DNA of 64,000 bases from Apodospora peruviana (taxonomy: Eukaryota; Ascomycota; Sordariomycetes; Sordariales; Lasiosphaeriaceae): the NCBI GenBank assembly GCA_033439685.1, contig JAUEDM010000006.1, positions 2,170,001 to 2,234,000 of the forward strand, given 5' to 3'. The translations under genes and the position numbers were made by a program. The notes under the pieces were generated by a model. The model saw only the letters and a program-made list of their open reading frames with translations, made no database searches and was not told where the DNA came from. This document shows, one piece after another, positions 33,559 through 44,703 of the stretch (position 1 is the stretch's first letter; every line of letters begins with the position of its first letter).

Positions 33559-36500
33559 TCACCAGCCGCTATCAATAGCAGTAGTAGCCCTGCTGAGACC
33601 TCGATTGACTCTATCAACCCTCCCCTCGCGTCTCCTCTCCTCGCCTACCATGAGCGCAAACAGCCGCTTGGCAAGAGCATCGTCGGTCCAGACAACGTTC
33701 TCTGCCCCACCAGCACCAGCAGCAAGCTCTCTTCTAAACGCTTCGACAATGTCCAAGTGCCACCGCTCCAGGGTCATCGTCTCGCCCTGCGCCTCCACCT
33801 GTTTCCCCAGCAGCGGATGTCTTTTTCTGGCACCATCCCCCTCACCACTAATGCCAGCTGTCCGCAGGGTAAGCTGAAACTGCAACGTCCCTTTGCGCCG
33901 GGCCTGCAACAGCTCATCTAGCCGGAGCCAGTGGTCACGCGTCCACTGGGTTTGCGATAGACGAGGAACGGAAGCACCTGCTATTGCAGCTGGTTTTGGA
34001 AGAGGAGCGGCGGACATAGGCTTGCTAAAAGAGACAAATGGACCGCTGACGTTACCACCGCCAGGGCGAAAGGAAGGATTTGTAATTCGCCCATTTTCCG
34101 AGAGCTCTTCCTCTTCCTCTTCCTCTTCCTGCTGCTGATGCTGTCGGTAGTTTTCTTTGTCATGTTCGCTAATCAGGTCACCACTGGCCACAGTGCCGTG
34201 CTGCGGGCTCCTATTACCATTGTTGCTGGTAGTACTCGTAGCCGACGAGGGAGACGAAGAGAATGACATAACTACTGGATGTCGCTGCTGTTGGGGAGGA
34301 GGAGGAGGAGCAAGTTCCTTTTCAGGAGAAGCACTAGCTCGCCTCTCCGCCCTCGCCTGTGCCTGCGCAAGTGGTGACAGCGTACTGCTCGTAAACTCGA
34401 CGACTCTGCCAGGAGTCTTCGGCTTTACCGGCGAGCGAATGTTTGACTTGCTCGGAGAAGCAGCACGGTCCGGGAGAGGTTTGAGCTGCGGTGGCTCGAA
34501 GCTCAGGTCCGGGCTCCTCATGGCATATGATTCTTCAAGTTCCTCTTCTACTTCGCTGCTCCCCCGCTGATTCTGGGCAGAAGTTGCGAACGAAAAGCCT
34601 GGTACACGATGATTGTTGTTGCTACCAAACAGCGAGTTTGCGGGGAGTGATGGTGTCGGTACCGCCGGGTTGAAGAGGCTATTTTGCTGAGCAGCCTGCC
34701 GAGAGCGAGGTGTGAAATTCATCTTTTGCGGCACATGTGCAAACGTGGACCGTTCCGGTGTTGCCGGCGAGGAATATTGAGAGACGAAGATAGACGCCGA
34801 GACGGAGGATGTCTCGTCTCGCGACGTGTCGCGTCTTACGGGGGACAACAGGCTGTCGTCCCGATTAGCCCTCTCGACGTGGAATTCCTTTTGGGGAATT
34901 GACCGCGCCGGTGGCGACGGTGACTGGTGCGTCTGGGTCTGGGTTTGGAATAGAGGAGAATGCTGAGGGAAGAGGCCGTTTCCAAACGATTGCGGCCTCT
35001 CGAATCTTGCGGCCATTTGCGGTCGAAGTGGACCAAAAGACTGCTGTTGCTGAGCAACTATCGGCTTTTGCGACAATTTTCCATCAAGAGCCTTGAACAA
35101 CCCGAAACCTGCCGGGGCCTGGGCGTCCGGAAGAACGGCAGGGGATGAGAAGAAGGTTGAGAGGTCAACCTTGCTAGGTGCTGGAGCAGCCTGTGGTGCC
35201 GGGTTTGCGGGAGCCGCTGCTTGTTCTTGCCGGCTCTGCCTAGAAAGAAGGCTATACTCTTCAAGTTCAGATCTGGCGGCAGGGCTCTCAGAGAGTTGGT
35301 GCAGCTCATCGCTATATACCAGACGCCTGCTGTTCTTTCTCCACGGGCTTGGTAACTTGCTCCTTCGAGGGGGAATGATAACGGGCTCCCGTGCTGCAGG
35401 TGCAGGCTTGGCTGCGAAAGGAGTGGGTCGCTGGGCCTCGATTGCCCAGATATCATCATCCTCCTCCTCCTCTTCCTCCATAACTTCATCCTGTACTTCT
35501 TCTTCTTGAATCTCCTCTACCTGGTAATCCTGCTGGATCTGTTCTTCCTCGTATTCTTGCTCAAGCTGTTGCTCCTGATAATATTGTCGAGGTCGTTCTT
35601 CCTGATAATACTGCTGAGCTTGTTCTTGTTCTATTTCTTGATCCGCGTCCTGGTCTTGGTTGACATTTAGGTATTGATCGTGATGATCATGGTAATTTTG
35701 GTCCTCTTCGGGATCAGGCCGAGAATCAGGTACCTTTTGTTCCTCAGCTTGCTCCGAGTGCCTGACAGCATCCTCCTCCAACATAGCCTGCATTATCACC
35801 TGGTCAGCGCTGCTAGTCAAGGCTTCCTGAGCAGCATGGACACTGGAGGTAAAAGATGTAGAGTTCTCGTGGGAGGGTTCCTTCGACGGGGTCTCTTCAG
35901 CCTGCCAGCTCATCTCATCATAATCGTTCCCATGTAACGAAGCAGCCCTAGCCGGGCTCGTGATACTATTATGAGCTTCTTGGTCCTGGCCCTGCTTGCT
36001 TCCGGGTCCGAAGAGCGATGCCCGATAAGGTGTAGGTCTCGAGGAATTGCTCGGGGTGGGACCAAACGGATCCTCCATTGCAGCAACAGAGGCATGCCGG
36101 GGAGAAAATGCCTGTGCGCCCTGAACAACAAACTCTTTAATTTGTGTGAAAGGCGCGAGCCATGATCTCTCGGTAGGCCTCGCAGGCGACCCGGCTTGGA
36201 CAGAAGGTGACTGAGTGGCGCGAGCGGCGGATAGGGCAGGTGATTGACTAGACAACGCCACGGATCCCCGGAAGGGACTGCGTAGAACGCTGCCTCTTCC
36301 GGGCGGTGATGGAGGATCCGATGTGATGAACTGCAATGCTCGACCTGCTCTTACAATTGGAGACAGGGTCGGACGTGGCTGCGGCTCTGGGGGAGCTAGG
36401 TTGATGGGCTCAGCATTCACAGGCGGTATTACTGATGAGTGGAAGGACGATAATTGCTCGGCTGGTGTTTCGGTCGAGTTGCTTCGTGAGTGGCGTACTT

Positions 36501-38307
36501 GGGCTTCATTTTGGCTCTGTTGGGGATTGGGACTGAGAACCGGGGGAGAAGATCGGATGTCACCCTCGGAGGCAGGCTTGCCCGTGGTTTTCTGCGACTT
36601 GTCTCCATCTCCATCGTCGGACGGAATCGGGGATGGTGTCTCATCAGGTGTCAACAGCCTATTTGACTCAGATTGGGGGTTGGAGTGATTCACAGTTGAA
36701 GGCCGCTCAATCGACGGCTGGATTTCCGCTGCTGCGTCCTCCTCCTCTTCGGGTTGGGCCTGGCGAAGTCGTCGGGGTGTCGCAGCCGCAAGAATGGCCT
36801 CCGGAATTTCGGAGAATGAATCTTCATATGCAGTCGTATCCTGGGCCTCGGTATTATCATGACTTGACGTTCGGTCGGGTGATGCCATGGTATCCCCTTG
36901 GTGCAGATTCTTGAGTGCCACCTGCCGTACAAGAGGCTGCACCTTGGCCCGGCGCGGACTTCTAGTCCACGGCTGTGGTGATTTCGGTTGCGAGAACAGC
37001 GACGGTTCCTGTTGTTGGATAAGATTGACTTCATCAGCATCTGCTCCAGCCATCTGGGTACCAGCAGCCTCTTCTGCTGATTTATTTCGGCTTTGCCTTA
37101 GGTATTCTAATGTCCTGTTGATGATTAAACTGGTCTCCTCGCCTAGCTCTTGCTGCTGAGGTGCCATCAAGCTCGAGTTGGGTTGCATGGATGACAAAGA
37201 TCCAATAGAAATCATGGTAAATTCCTCGCCCGCCATAACCGTGTCTTGCCCATCCCGCGGAGGAACGTTACCGCTCTCCACAGATTCAGCGTCACTGTTT
37301 CGTCCCATGGCGCCGTAGTCCATGTAGTCCTCGGGCTGCGAGTAGTCCGCTTCTGACTGCGGTCTCTGGGGCTGTGTCGGTTCAGGTAGAGCCTGCTCAA
37401 CGCTACCTGGGGCTGCCTCTTCCCTTCCCTGCCATTGGCGCGCCACTGGCGTTGCTTGGTCTGACAGAGTCGCCATCCAGATGTCCTCTTCCGTGTTGTT
37501 CCTCGCGTCGCTTTGAGGTGCTCTGACATCTCTGTCACCGAAATTCGAAGCGTTGTCGTCAGTTGGCGCGACTGAGATATTGTCCTCCACTTCGGCATCC
37601 GCTGTGCTTTCTTGTTCGGATAGTGCTGCAACATCGTCGGGCAGGGCGACCTGTTTTCTGGGTCGGCCCCTTTTGCGGGATTGTGATGACAGGATATTAT
37701 TGCTTTTCGCAGGCGAGATAGTCTTGCGTTTTGCGATTCTTCTTACACCGCTCCCGGCGCGGGGTGTCGCTTGGTATTCCGGCACGCTGGTATCTGATTG
37801 CAGAACATCCCTTGAGGATACACTCTTAGACCGGACCTCCGACCCCGGCTTTTGACCGGGCGTCGCAGGCCGTCTGCGCCTCGTGATTACGGGAGTGCCT
37901 GCTTTTGGTGGCATTCCGCGTCTTCTAGGCGTCGAAGTCTCACTAAACACGCCGTGCTCATCGTCAGTCAGGCCACGCAGGGGCACTGTTGTGGTTGTCG
38001 CCTTCTCTTTGCGCCGGATCGGCCTTTTTGGGGTGGGCGATTGGAAAAGGCGACGTTTGACACCCGGGTCGCTCGCATCCTCAGCTTCGACAGTGACCAG
38101 AATCTTCTGCGGCGATATTTCGTTACCGACGTCCAGCTCGAATGTCTGTTTCTTAGGCGAGGTTCCGAGGGCGAAGAAGCGCTGCGAAGCCTGGCTGCGC
38201 GTTATGCGACGCGACGATGGGATGGCGGAGCTGGGAACGTATTCGCTGAGCGGATCGGGCGAGGACATCAGGTCGACGATTGACGTCGATGTCGTGTTCG
38301 CGGCCAT
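33559..38307 (-). CDS. large AT-hook, low-complexity nuclear protein (fungal, function unknown)
   Basis: One uninterrupted frame of 1,582 codons from ATG at 38307 (MAANTTSTSIVDLMSSPDP). The frame is open a further 75 codons upstream, but that stretch looks non-coding, so this ATG is preferred. An AT-hook core KRGRPRK lies at about residues 213-219, flanked by many basic SP/TP sites (TPRRRG, TPVITRRRR). Most of the protein is Ser/Pro/Gln-rich and likely disordered. Residues about 870-955 are an acidic Gln/Glu/Tyr-rich repeat (QQYYQEERP-type) ending in a run of Glu. A compact C-terminal domain (about 1450-1580) holds QWTRDHWLRLDELLQARRKG and TLERWHLDIVEAFRREL. The closest recollection is fungal 'AT DNA binding' proteins; DNA binding and nuclear location are inference. 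Confidence 0.8.
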   Translation of the reverse strand: MAANTTSTSIVDLMSSPDPLSEYVPSSAIPSSRRITRSQASQRFFALGTSPKKQTFELDVGNEISPQKILVTVEAEDASDPGVKRRLFQSPTPKRPIRRKEKATTTTVPLRGLTDDEHGVFSETSTPRRRGMPPKAGTPVITRRRRPATPGQKPGSEVRSKSVSSRDVLQSDTSVPEYQATPRAGSGVRRIAKRKTISPAKSNNILSSQSRKRGRPRKQVALPDDVAALSEQESTADAEVEDNISVAPTDDNASNFGDRDVRAPQSDARNNTEEDIWMATLSDQATPVARQWQGREEAAPGSVEQALPEPTQPQRPQSEADYSQPEDYMDYGAMGRNSDAESVESGNVPPRDGQDTVMAGEEFTMISIGSLSSMQPNSSLMAPQQQELGEETSLIINRTLEYLRQSRNKSAEEAAGTQMAGADADEVNLIQQQEPSLFSQPKSPQPWTRSPRRAKVQPLVRQVALKNLHQGDTMASPDRTSSHDNTEAQDTTAYEDSFSEIPEAILAAATPRRLRQAQPEEEEDAAAEIQPSIERPSTVNHSNPQSESNRLLTPDETPSPIPSDDGDGDKSQKTTGKPASEGDIRSSPPVLSPNPQQSQNEAQVRHSRSNSTETPAEQLSSFHSSVIPPVNAEPINLAPPEPQPRPTLSPIVRAGRALQFITSDPPSPPGRGSVLRSPFRGSVALSSQSPALSAARATQSPSVQAGSPARPTERSWLAPFTQIKEFVVQGAQAFSPRHASVAAMEDPFGPTPSNSSRPTPYRASLFGPGSKQGQDQEAHNSITSPARAASLHGNDYDEMSWQAEETPSKEPSHENSTSFTSSVHAAQEALTSSADQVIMQAMLEEDAVRHSEQAEEQKVPDSRPDPEEDQNYHDHHDQYLNVNQDQDADQEIEQEQAQQYYQEERPRQYYQEQQLEQEYEEEQIQQDYQVEEIQEEEVQDEVMEEEEEEDDDIWAIEAQRPTPFAAKPAPAAREPVIIPPRRSKLPSPWRKNSRRLVYSDELHQLSESPAARSELEEYSLLSRQSRQEQAAAPANPAPQAAPAPSKVDLSTFFSSPAVLPDAQAPAGFGLFKALDGKLSQKPIVAQQQQSFGPLRPQMAARFERPQSFGNGLFPQHSPLFQTQTQTHQSPSPPARSIPQKEFHVERANRDDSLLSPVRRDTSRDETSSVSASIFVSQYSSPATPERSTFAHVPQKMNFTPRSRQAAQQNSLFNPAVPTPSLPANSLFGSNNNHRVPGFSFATSAQNQRGSSEVEEELEESYAMRSPDLSFEPPQLKPLPDRAASPSKSNIRSPVKPKTPGRVVEFTSSTLSPLAQAQARAERRASASPEKELAPPPPPQQQRHPVVMSFSSSPSSATSTTSNNGNRSPQHGTVASGDLISEHDKENYRQHQQQEEEEEEEELSENGRITNPSFRPGGGNVSGPFVSFSKPMSAAPLPKPAAIAGASVPRLSQTQWTRDHWLRLDELLQARRKGTLQFQLTLRTAGISGEGDGARKRHPLLGKQVEAQGETMTLERWHLDIVEAFRRELAAGAGGAENVVWTDDALAKRLFALMVGEERRREGRVDRVNRGLSRATTAIDSGW

Positions 38308-39504
38308 CGCATCGCAAAGCCAATCGGCGGCAACAGGAATGAGACAGCAGAGCTGATGCGCGTCGTGGTGGGTGTTGATATCGATACGGTTTGATGGAGT
38401 CGCGCAAGGCTTCTGTTCAGCGTTTGGACGTGGCGCCCCCCAGAATTGGACCGTGACCCCCAAAAAAGATGGTTGTTTACTTTGTCCTCGATTAGGCAAA
38501 GTCAATTTTGCCTTGCCTGAGTTTCCGGCCAATCAGCGGGGTTCATGGGTCGTTTTTCGCTGTGGACCAAGTTCGCCCCTCTGAAGCCAAGCCTTACAGG
38601 GCAGAGGCCGAGCCGGGCCCGTTGGAGAGATTCCAACAAATATGCCGTGGACATCACTTTCTTCAATAACTTCCATGTAATGTGACAATCAACTGGTTAT
38701 AATTACCATAATGATGACAATCATTACTTCAGAAGGAAGAATGACTACTCGTTCGCTTGTAAACAAAAAGGAAATTCTTTTTCCCCTGAACTCTTTCGAC
38801 TTTCCCCGCACTTCACATATATCGAGGGTAGGAAGCACGATTTCTATGTAAAGTTCTGCGATCCTCGTCCAATGTTGAACATTCCTTGGTGTACTGCTTT
38901 CTCCTTTTATGTTCCGTCAACATAACGATAAAAGTTTGCTCATGATACACCCAAAAATGATTAACCTAATGATATAAGCAGCTCAACATTCCATGGAAAC
39001 CCCTTGGATAATTAATCGCCCCAATTAATAATATCACGCCTATGGATACCGTACCATGCAGGTCCGACCGTCCGCTTTGCCGTGGGAAAGCTTTTGCGGG
39101 GAAGGACGCCTTTCCCGGCCTGCATCGGCCATCGGCGCGCCCTATGTTCGCCATGCATGACGTGATTGAGCTAGCGAATCGATTCACACTTCTCGTGTGT
39201 AAGTCGACGGACGGCCGTCTGAAGGGCACCCAAGTTGACAAACACATGCATATCGTGTGCTTTGAAATCCGGCATCATCGGAGGCAAATGTCTACAACCT
39301 ATTTACTATATACATGTAGGGTAACTCGCCAGTTGAATGTTGAGATGGTTTCTCCTTCTCAGACATCAAAGAAAACCAAATCTATATCATTACCGTTGAT
39401 ACACTTATATACGACATCAATTCATTATCGTGACTTTCCTCAGATCTCTCAAAAGGACTCAAGCACAGCTACACAGACAAATATTCGAATCGCAGAAAGA
39501 AACA
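38308..39504. other. divergent intergenic region
   Basis: 1.2 kb between the outward-facing AT-hook protein and CmcJ/AsaB-like genes. The centre (about 38.65-39.03 kb) is AT-rich. No other gene is seen. It holds both promoters. Confidence 0.55.
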
Positions 39505-40395
39505 ATGGCCATCTCTGCCCCGTCAACCGCCACGACCTCGACCAAGATCCTCCGTGGCCCCGTCACAGCAACCCTCAACTTCTACGCTCCCCCGTCCGAC
39601 GGTTCGCACCCCTTCAACCACGTCGACACGCCCCCAGCAGGCCTACCACAGCGTAACTTCTCCGACACCCCAAAAGACGTCCTCATCACCGACATCCGCG
39701 ACTCACACACAGGACCATCTTCATACACCCTCAACAACGACGCCTTCGCCATAATCCAGAACCTACCCCCGTCAGCCGAGACCGATTTCGTCTCAGACGA
39801 GTCCATCACCACTCATTACTACCCAGAAGTGGAATCCCTCCTGCTCAAGCACATCCCCGGTTCGAAACGCGTCATAATCTTCGACCACACCATCCGACGG
39901 ACCTCCCCGTCAGCGCCGCGCGCCCCCGTCCAGCGCGTTCACATCGACCAGACCGCTCCCTCCGCCGCAGCGCGGGTGCGCCGCCACGCTTCCTCTCCCG
40001 AAGAGGCGGCTACCCTCCTTGCCGGTCGGTACCGCATCGTCAACGTCTGGCGGCCCATCAACAAATCTCCGGTCGAATCTTTCCCTCTAGCGTTCGCATC
40101 CTCCTCGACTCTGTCAGATGAGGACGTGATTCCCGTCGAGCACAGGTACAGTAGCGGCTACATGGGACAGACGGCAGCTATCCAGTACAATCATAATCAG
40201 AAGTGGTATTACCTGAGCGGCATGACGGGCGATGAGCGGATCTTGCTTGAATGTTTCGATAGCCAGGCGCTGAAGGAGGGTTCCGGGGTGAAGGGTGGTC
40301 GGGTAGCGCATACGGCGTTTGCGGACCCGAGGACGAGGGCAGAGGCGGAGGGGAGGGAGAGTATCGAGGTTAGAGCGTTGGTTTTTGGTCCTTGA
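39505..40395 (+). CDS. CmcJ/AsaB-like oxygenase family protein
   Basis: Single-exon protein of 296 residues. The start at 39505 (MAISAPSTATTSTK) is preferred over an upstream in-frame ATG at 39430, because family members begin just before this point. Features are VTATLNFYAPPSDGS, the internal KRVIIFDHTIRR, VHIDQT (H146 and D148), VNVWRPI (around 180-185), ESFPLAFA, and YNHNQKWYYLSGM with ERILLECFDS. An H-x-D pair followed by H230 is compatible with a non-haem iron site. The family includes proteins annotated as 7-alpha-cephem-methoxylase P8-like, AsaB of the aspergillic acid cluster and related fungal oxygenases. The reaction here is unknown, and no cluster partners are adjacent. Confidence 0.82.
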   Translation: MAISAPSTATTSTKILRGPVTATLNFYAPPSDGSHPFNHVDTPPAGLPQRNFSDTPKDVLITDIRDSHTGPSSYTLNNDAFAIIQNLPPSAETDFVSDESITTHYYPEVESLLLKHIPGSKRVIIFDHTIRRTSPSAPRAPVQRVHIDQTAPSAAARVRRHASSPEEAATLLAGRYRIVNVWRPINKSPVESFPLAFASSSTLSDEDVIPVEHRYSSGYMGQTAAIQYNHNQKWYYLSGMTGDERILLECFDSQALKEGSGVKGGRVAHTAFADPRTRAEAEGRESIEVRALVFGP

Positions 40396-40900
40396 GCAAG
40401 ACTGAGCAGAGCAAACCGAATATGTTGGAAGTATAGATGTGTCATGATAATGAGGTAACTAGGTAGGTAATTGTTAGAGATCTGTAATTTCAAGCGGTAC
40501 AATAATAGTCGAATAGGGATTAGTCTCCGAGTGAAGAAGCGGGTTTGTCAATAGCATCTATTCGTATCCTAACAAAACAAGGCGCTCATGTGAATGTATT
40601 CGAAGTGAGAAAGAAAAGAAAGAAAAAGCCGATGGCATATTCGGGTATAAAGCTTTTCCAGAAGCGAATAAACAATAGACCCCATGAATTCCATTCCCTA
40701 CCAACCAATCATTAGAAGCTAAATACTTCAACAGCGCCATGTCAATTAGACAGACATTATATGCACATCCTTTCCCATCCTGAAACGTTTTATGGCGGGA
40801 GATGGAAATACGTCCCGGGGTTTTCTGTACATTCCTCGGCCATATATGTCATAGACCCGCAATTGAATATACCTGACTCCTGAAGGTCATTGTCGGATCC
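40396..40900. other. intergenic between convergent genes
   Basis: 505 bases holding the facing 3' flanks of the CmcJ/AsaB-like gene and the SDS3-like gene. Nothing else is seen. Confidence 0.6.
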
Positions 40901-42690
40901 TTAACCACCGCGGGTGACTCGGCCCTTCCTGCTGCTGCTCCGGCTCATCGGTGCGCCGTTCGCGCTCGACTGTCGACTCATAGACACACCTCCGAGCGCC
41001 GGTGCGGCAATGGCCCCCGGACCAATGCCAAGACCCTTGGCAGGAGACTGTTGCGCGGGAGTACCCGCACGGCCTGTCTTGGAAGGCGTACTCGCAGGCG
41101 CGGGTTCTAGAGCGTTGACTTGGTCTGGATTTGGTTCCACCACCATGGGGAGTCCCAGCCGTTTCCTGACTTCGTTTTCGCTGGGACGATTTCCCTGGAG
41201 GTACGAGACAAACTTCTCTGCCACCGGCGGCGCTGCCATCGCCTCGAGTAACTTTCGACTGCCGTTGTCTGATGACAGGTTGGCACCGACCCCATTGACA
41301 TTATCATATTGCTTGAGCGTCTGTATTACCATCCAGTCACCGTTGACATCGTCTACGGGAAGCGCGGTGGGTGTGTTGAAATCGGACTGCTTGGTATGTC
41401 CCTTGACATAGGTCGATGGGAAGGTAGGAGGCAGCTTAGGATCCGCGCCAACCATCCGTTCGAAGTTGCCGGGAAAGGTGAAGTTGGCTAGTGCCTCTAG
41501 GCCAATGAGTTTGTCATCAGTGAAATTGGGATTTTCCTTTGCGCCGCCTCGGGCACTGCGGGTCGCGTGCGAGACGTTCCGTTCCATCATGGGGGCAGAC
41601 GGAACCGAGTCCGAGCCATCTTGATCGTCATGGTCGCCGTTACCCGAGTCGCTACCATCTAGCGACAGGAGAGGTTGGCCATGCTCGTCAAATTTGGGTT
41701 TGTGCGTCAACAGCCACTTGTGTGCTGCCAAAGCGGCCGTGTTATAGTTCAGGGTAAGCTCTTTGTCGGTAAAGAGCTTGTCGATTGTGAGAATTGGGCC
41801 CGTGACTTTGCGCATGGCAAGACGGTCTGTCTGCCAAAGAGGTGTGGTGCTAGATGGGTCCAAGGCACGGCGTTGTGGTGCCGGGGAACCATCATCATCA
41901 TTGCGCTTTCTTTTTTTGTTCTCAATGCCAGTCATCTCGTCCATTTCCCGTCTAAGCCGGGTGGCTCGCTTGCTGTGAGTGCCTCCGGGACTTGCCGGGT
42001 TCGTGATGCTGAACTGATTGGGGTGGAGCAGGAGTGCCGACCCCTCCGAAATCTCGAGAGCCTCTTTCTCCTTATTCAGTCTGAACTTCTTGGACGTGAT
42101 CGCATTAATCAGGCGGTCGCGAAGTGTCTGGGAAAGGGCTCGGTGTTCCCGTTTCGCCGTCTCGAGCTTGTAGGCATGCACGTTGTTGTACTCGGACACC
42201 TTCTTCTCGTAGTCGAGCTACAGGTACGAGTCAGCGATAGTCCAGAATTGTTGGAGCGGGAAGACGGAAGAGATGAGCATACCTTGTATTTGGTCAAAGC
42301 AAAGTCGCGCTTTTCTACAAGATCTTGAATGTTCTCCATCCAGTTCGCAAATCGGGGACCTGCCATCTCAAGAAGCGTCCGTGGGTTGCTGTCGGAATCC
42401 CCATTGAGCTGCCGAAGCCTCTCCTGATCCTCCTCGAATTCGTCGAGGGGTCTGTCGACATAAGGGTCATATCTCATGACAAGGTTGGTGTCGATTTGTA
42501 TCTTCTGTAACTTCTCACGGAAGAGCTTGTCTTGTCCATTGGCTTGCTTTTCGGAGAGGGTAGCAATGCGCTCGGCGAGCAGCTGCCGCCGCTTGTCTCG
42601 CTTCGACTGTGGAGGAGGAGGTGAGCCAGCCATGCGGCGGTCTGGACGTTGTGAAGGCGTGTCGGCCATGTTGAAGTCGTTGGTGGCCAT
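40901..42690 (-). CDS. Sds3-family subunit of the Rpd3L histone deacetylase complex
   Basis: Predicted nuclear co-repressor of 574 residues. Exons 42690-42283 and 42217-40901 flank a 65-base intron that joins FALTKYK to LDYEKKVSEYNN. The N-terminal Sds3 coiled coil runs from about 22 to 190: SKRDKRRQLLAERIATLSEK, KLFREKLQKIQIDTNLVMR, VEKRDFALTKYKLDYEKK and KREHRALSQTLRDRLINAI. A basic KKRKRN segment follows. The rest is fungal-specific, with a conserved-looking GPILTIDKLFTDKELTLNYN and a Ser/Arg-rich tail (MSRSSSRKGRVTRGG). The start MATNDFNMADTPSQ is the nearest ATG before the domain, although the frame is open to 42906. Complex membership is by family. Confidence 0.85.
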
Positions 42691-43595
42691 GGGCAAGGCA
42701 ATGTTGATGACGAGTCGCTGTTGGGCAACCCGAGGAGGAAGAAGTCGTCCAGCACCGAGGGGTTGGGCTGACCCGATTTGGTGATTACCTGGAAAAAGGC
42801 AATGGCTCTGGTTTAGGTGATAGCTTGCGTCGAGTAAGGCGAGGAGGATTAAGCTTAAAAGAGTCGCTGTCTGCCCTGCCGGTTGTTCGAACAAAACGCA
42901 ACGCAACGGCGGCGCGAAGGAGAAGGAGATGTTCGTCCAAGACCAGGCGCTACGGTGGGCCGAGGCGGGCAGTTCGGTCTTGCGTGTGGGTGATTAGAAG
43001 AAGGGAAGGTTGGGACTTGTTCTGAGTAGTTCTGTGTTCATGACCTTGTAGGTGGGAAGGTCCGTCAGCTAAAAGGCCAGAAAAGGTTGGATGAATGATT
43101 TTCGGGCGGTGTTCAAGCTTTGGGACGAAAAGGTACTGAGGGCGGGCATTGACTGCCGATTGCGACTGCACAGCAAGTTGGCCGAATTCCACAAAAACAC
43201 GGTGGAGCTGGAGCGGCGTGACCCTATCCCTGCATGGGTCAGCTCAACAGTGACTGAGTGTGGCTTGCCGCCCACTTTACGGAGTACCTAACACCAAGAA
43301 TTGCATCTCGCTGGGGTTCGATTGCCCGAATTCCGAAGTGTGGCTGGCGAATCGTGGCGCCAGTGAGTGGCGTGGGGTTGAAGTTGCGAACAGGGCAGGA
43401 CCAGGCATGAGTGCATGGCGGGATGCTTCGATCGGAGGGACCACTGCGTGGGCCTTGGAACATCGATATCCACAAGACAGCCCGCAACCCAACACCCACA
43501 CGTCAACAGACGCGGGACTACTACACGCCACAGCCAGGGCCGATGGACTGGACGATATTGATTTATACCCAGCCCACGACCTGGATCTTCCTCCC
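42691..43595. promoter_or_regulatory. shared divergent promoter region, SDS3-like and LSM1
   Basis: 905 bases between outward-facing start codons. The frames that extend into it from either side lack conserved sequence, so it is treated as promoter and leader. Confidence 0.5.
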
Positions 43596-44307
43596 ATGAT
43601 GGAGAATCTCTCAATTTCCGATGCTCCTCCCCCGATGCAAGGCGGCCCCGGAGGCATGCCGCCGCCAGGAGCTCTGGGTCGCCCTCCCCACCAACCCCAA
43701 CAGCTGCCGGCCCAAATGTTCACTACCGCCGCGCAGCTCCTAGATCTCACCGATAGTATGCCAATCGCATCCCGAGAGAGTTTTGGCCTCTATTTCGTAT
43801 ACTCCTTAAAACCAGGTGGCGCTAACAGAACTGGCGCCGGCGCATAGAGAAACTCATGATCGCGTTACGCGACGGGCGGAAACTACTAGGCATTCTACGA
43901 AGCTGGGATCAATTCGGTATGAAAAAGCAGTATAACAAGCTCTCATATCAATCCATCTCTAACCAATCTTTAATTTCCGTGGTATAGCAAATATAGTACT
44001 GCAGTCCACCAAAGAGAGGATATTCGTACCGCCCGGGACGGCGCCCAACCAGCCGCGCGGGCTGTACGCAGACTTCGACAGGGGCATCTTTCTAGTGCGC
44101 GGCGAGAACGTGCTGCTGCTCGGGGAGATCGACCTCGACCGAGACGACGACCCGCCGCCGGGCTACGACCTGGCCAACCCCGAGCTGGTGCTCTCGCTGG
44201 CGAAACAAAAGAAGACGGAGGAGAAGAGCAAGGAAAAGAGCAAAATAAAGAAGCTCTCTACGCTCGGGTTCGAGGGAGAAAATTTGGGCGAAGCTCTGTT
44301 GGGGTGA
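43596..44307 (+). CDS. LSM1: LSM1, Sm-like subunit of the cytoplasmic Lsm1-7 ring
   Basis: Subunit of the ring that binds oligoadenylated mRNA 3' ends and promotes decapping in processing bodies. Exons 43596-43755, 43848-43916 and 43988-44307 encode 182 residues. Two ATGs are adjacent (MMENLSIS). Joining gives LLDLTDKKLMIALRDGRKLLGILRSWDQF (Sm motif 1), ANIVLQSTKERIFV, and the Sm2-type region RGIFLVRGENVLLLGEIDL. A proline/glycine/glutamine-rich N-terminal tail of about 45 residues precedes the Sm fold. A lysine/glutamate-rich tail (KTEEKSKEKSKIKK) follows it, as is usual for Lsm1, whose C-terminal extension contributes to RNA binding. Confidence 0.95.
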
Positions 44308-44703
44308 GAAAGAAACGAATGGATGGCAGAAGTGAACTGCATGTTTACCGAGACACACGCATCGTCTTTTCTCTTTGCGTTGGTTGAAAACGAAAAGAAA
44401 AACACTTACCCGAAGAAGAGGTGTTGGGGGTTGTTCGGAAGCAGAATATTGTGAAATGCTTATCCGTTCACCGTGTTGTCATCTGGAGACTTCACGGAAC
44501 CTCATGTGAGACGGTATTATCGAGAGCACGGTACCTGATCCAGTTTTTTAAAATAAAAATTTCATGGCTAACGGCTTAATTACCGCTTCATCCATGACCA
44601 CAGGAACACGATTGTTCGCTGCAGCTTCCAACGTGAACGCGAGTATTCATACTAAATTTCCATCCTAACCCCTTTTTTATACCTTGGACCCCGTTTTACC
44701 TGT
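44308..44703. other. short intergenic, convergent genes
   Basis: 396 bases of facing 3' flanks of LSM1 and the glycosidase gene. AT-rich, with no gene. Confidence 0.6.

Noticed and set aside
33605..38584. Many plus-strand open frames opposite the AT-hook protein gene
   Set aside because: They are shadows of a GC-rich, low-complexity minus-strand gene. They are short, mutually overlapping and Ser/Arg/Leu-biased without motifs.
43260..43847. Upstream extension and read-through frame at LSM1
   Set aside because: Residues before MMENLSIS are not LSM1-like, and the end reads into intron 43756-43847.
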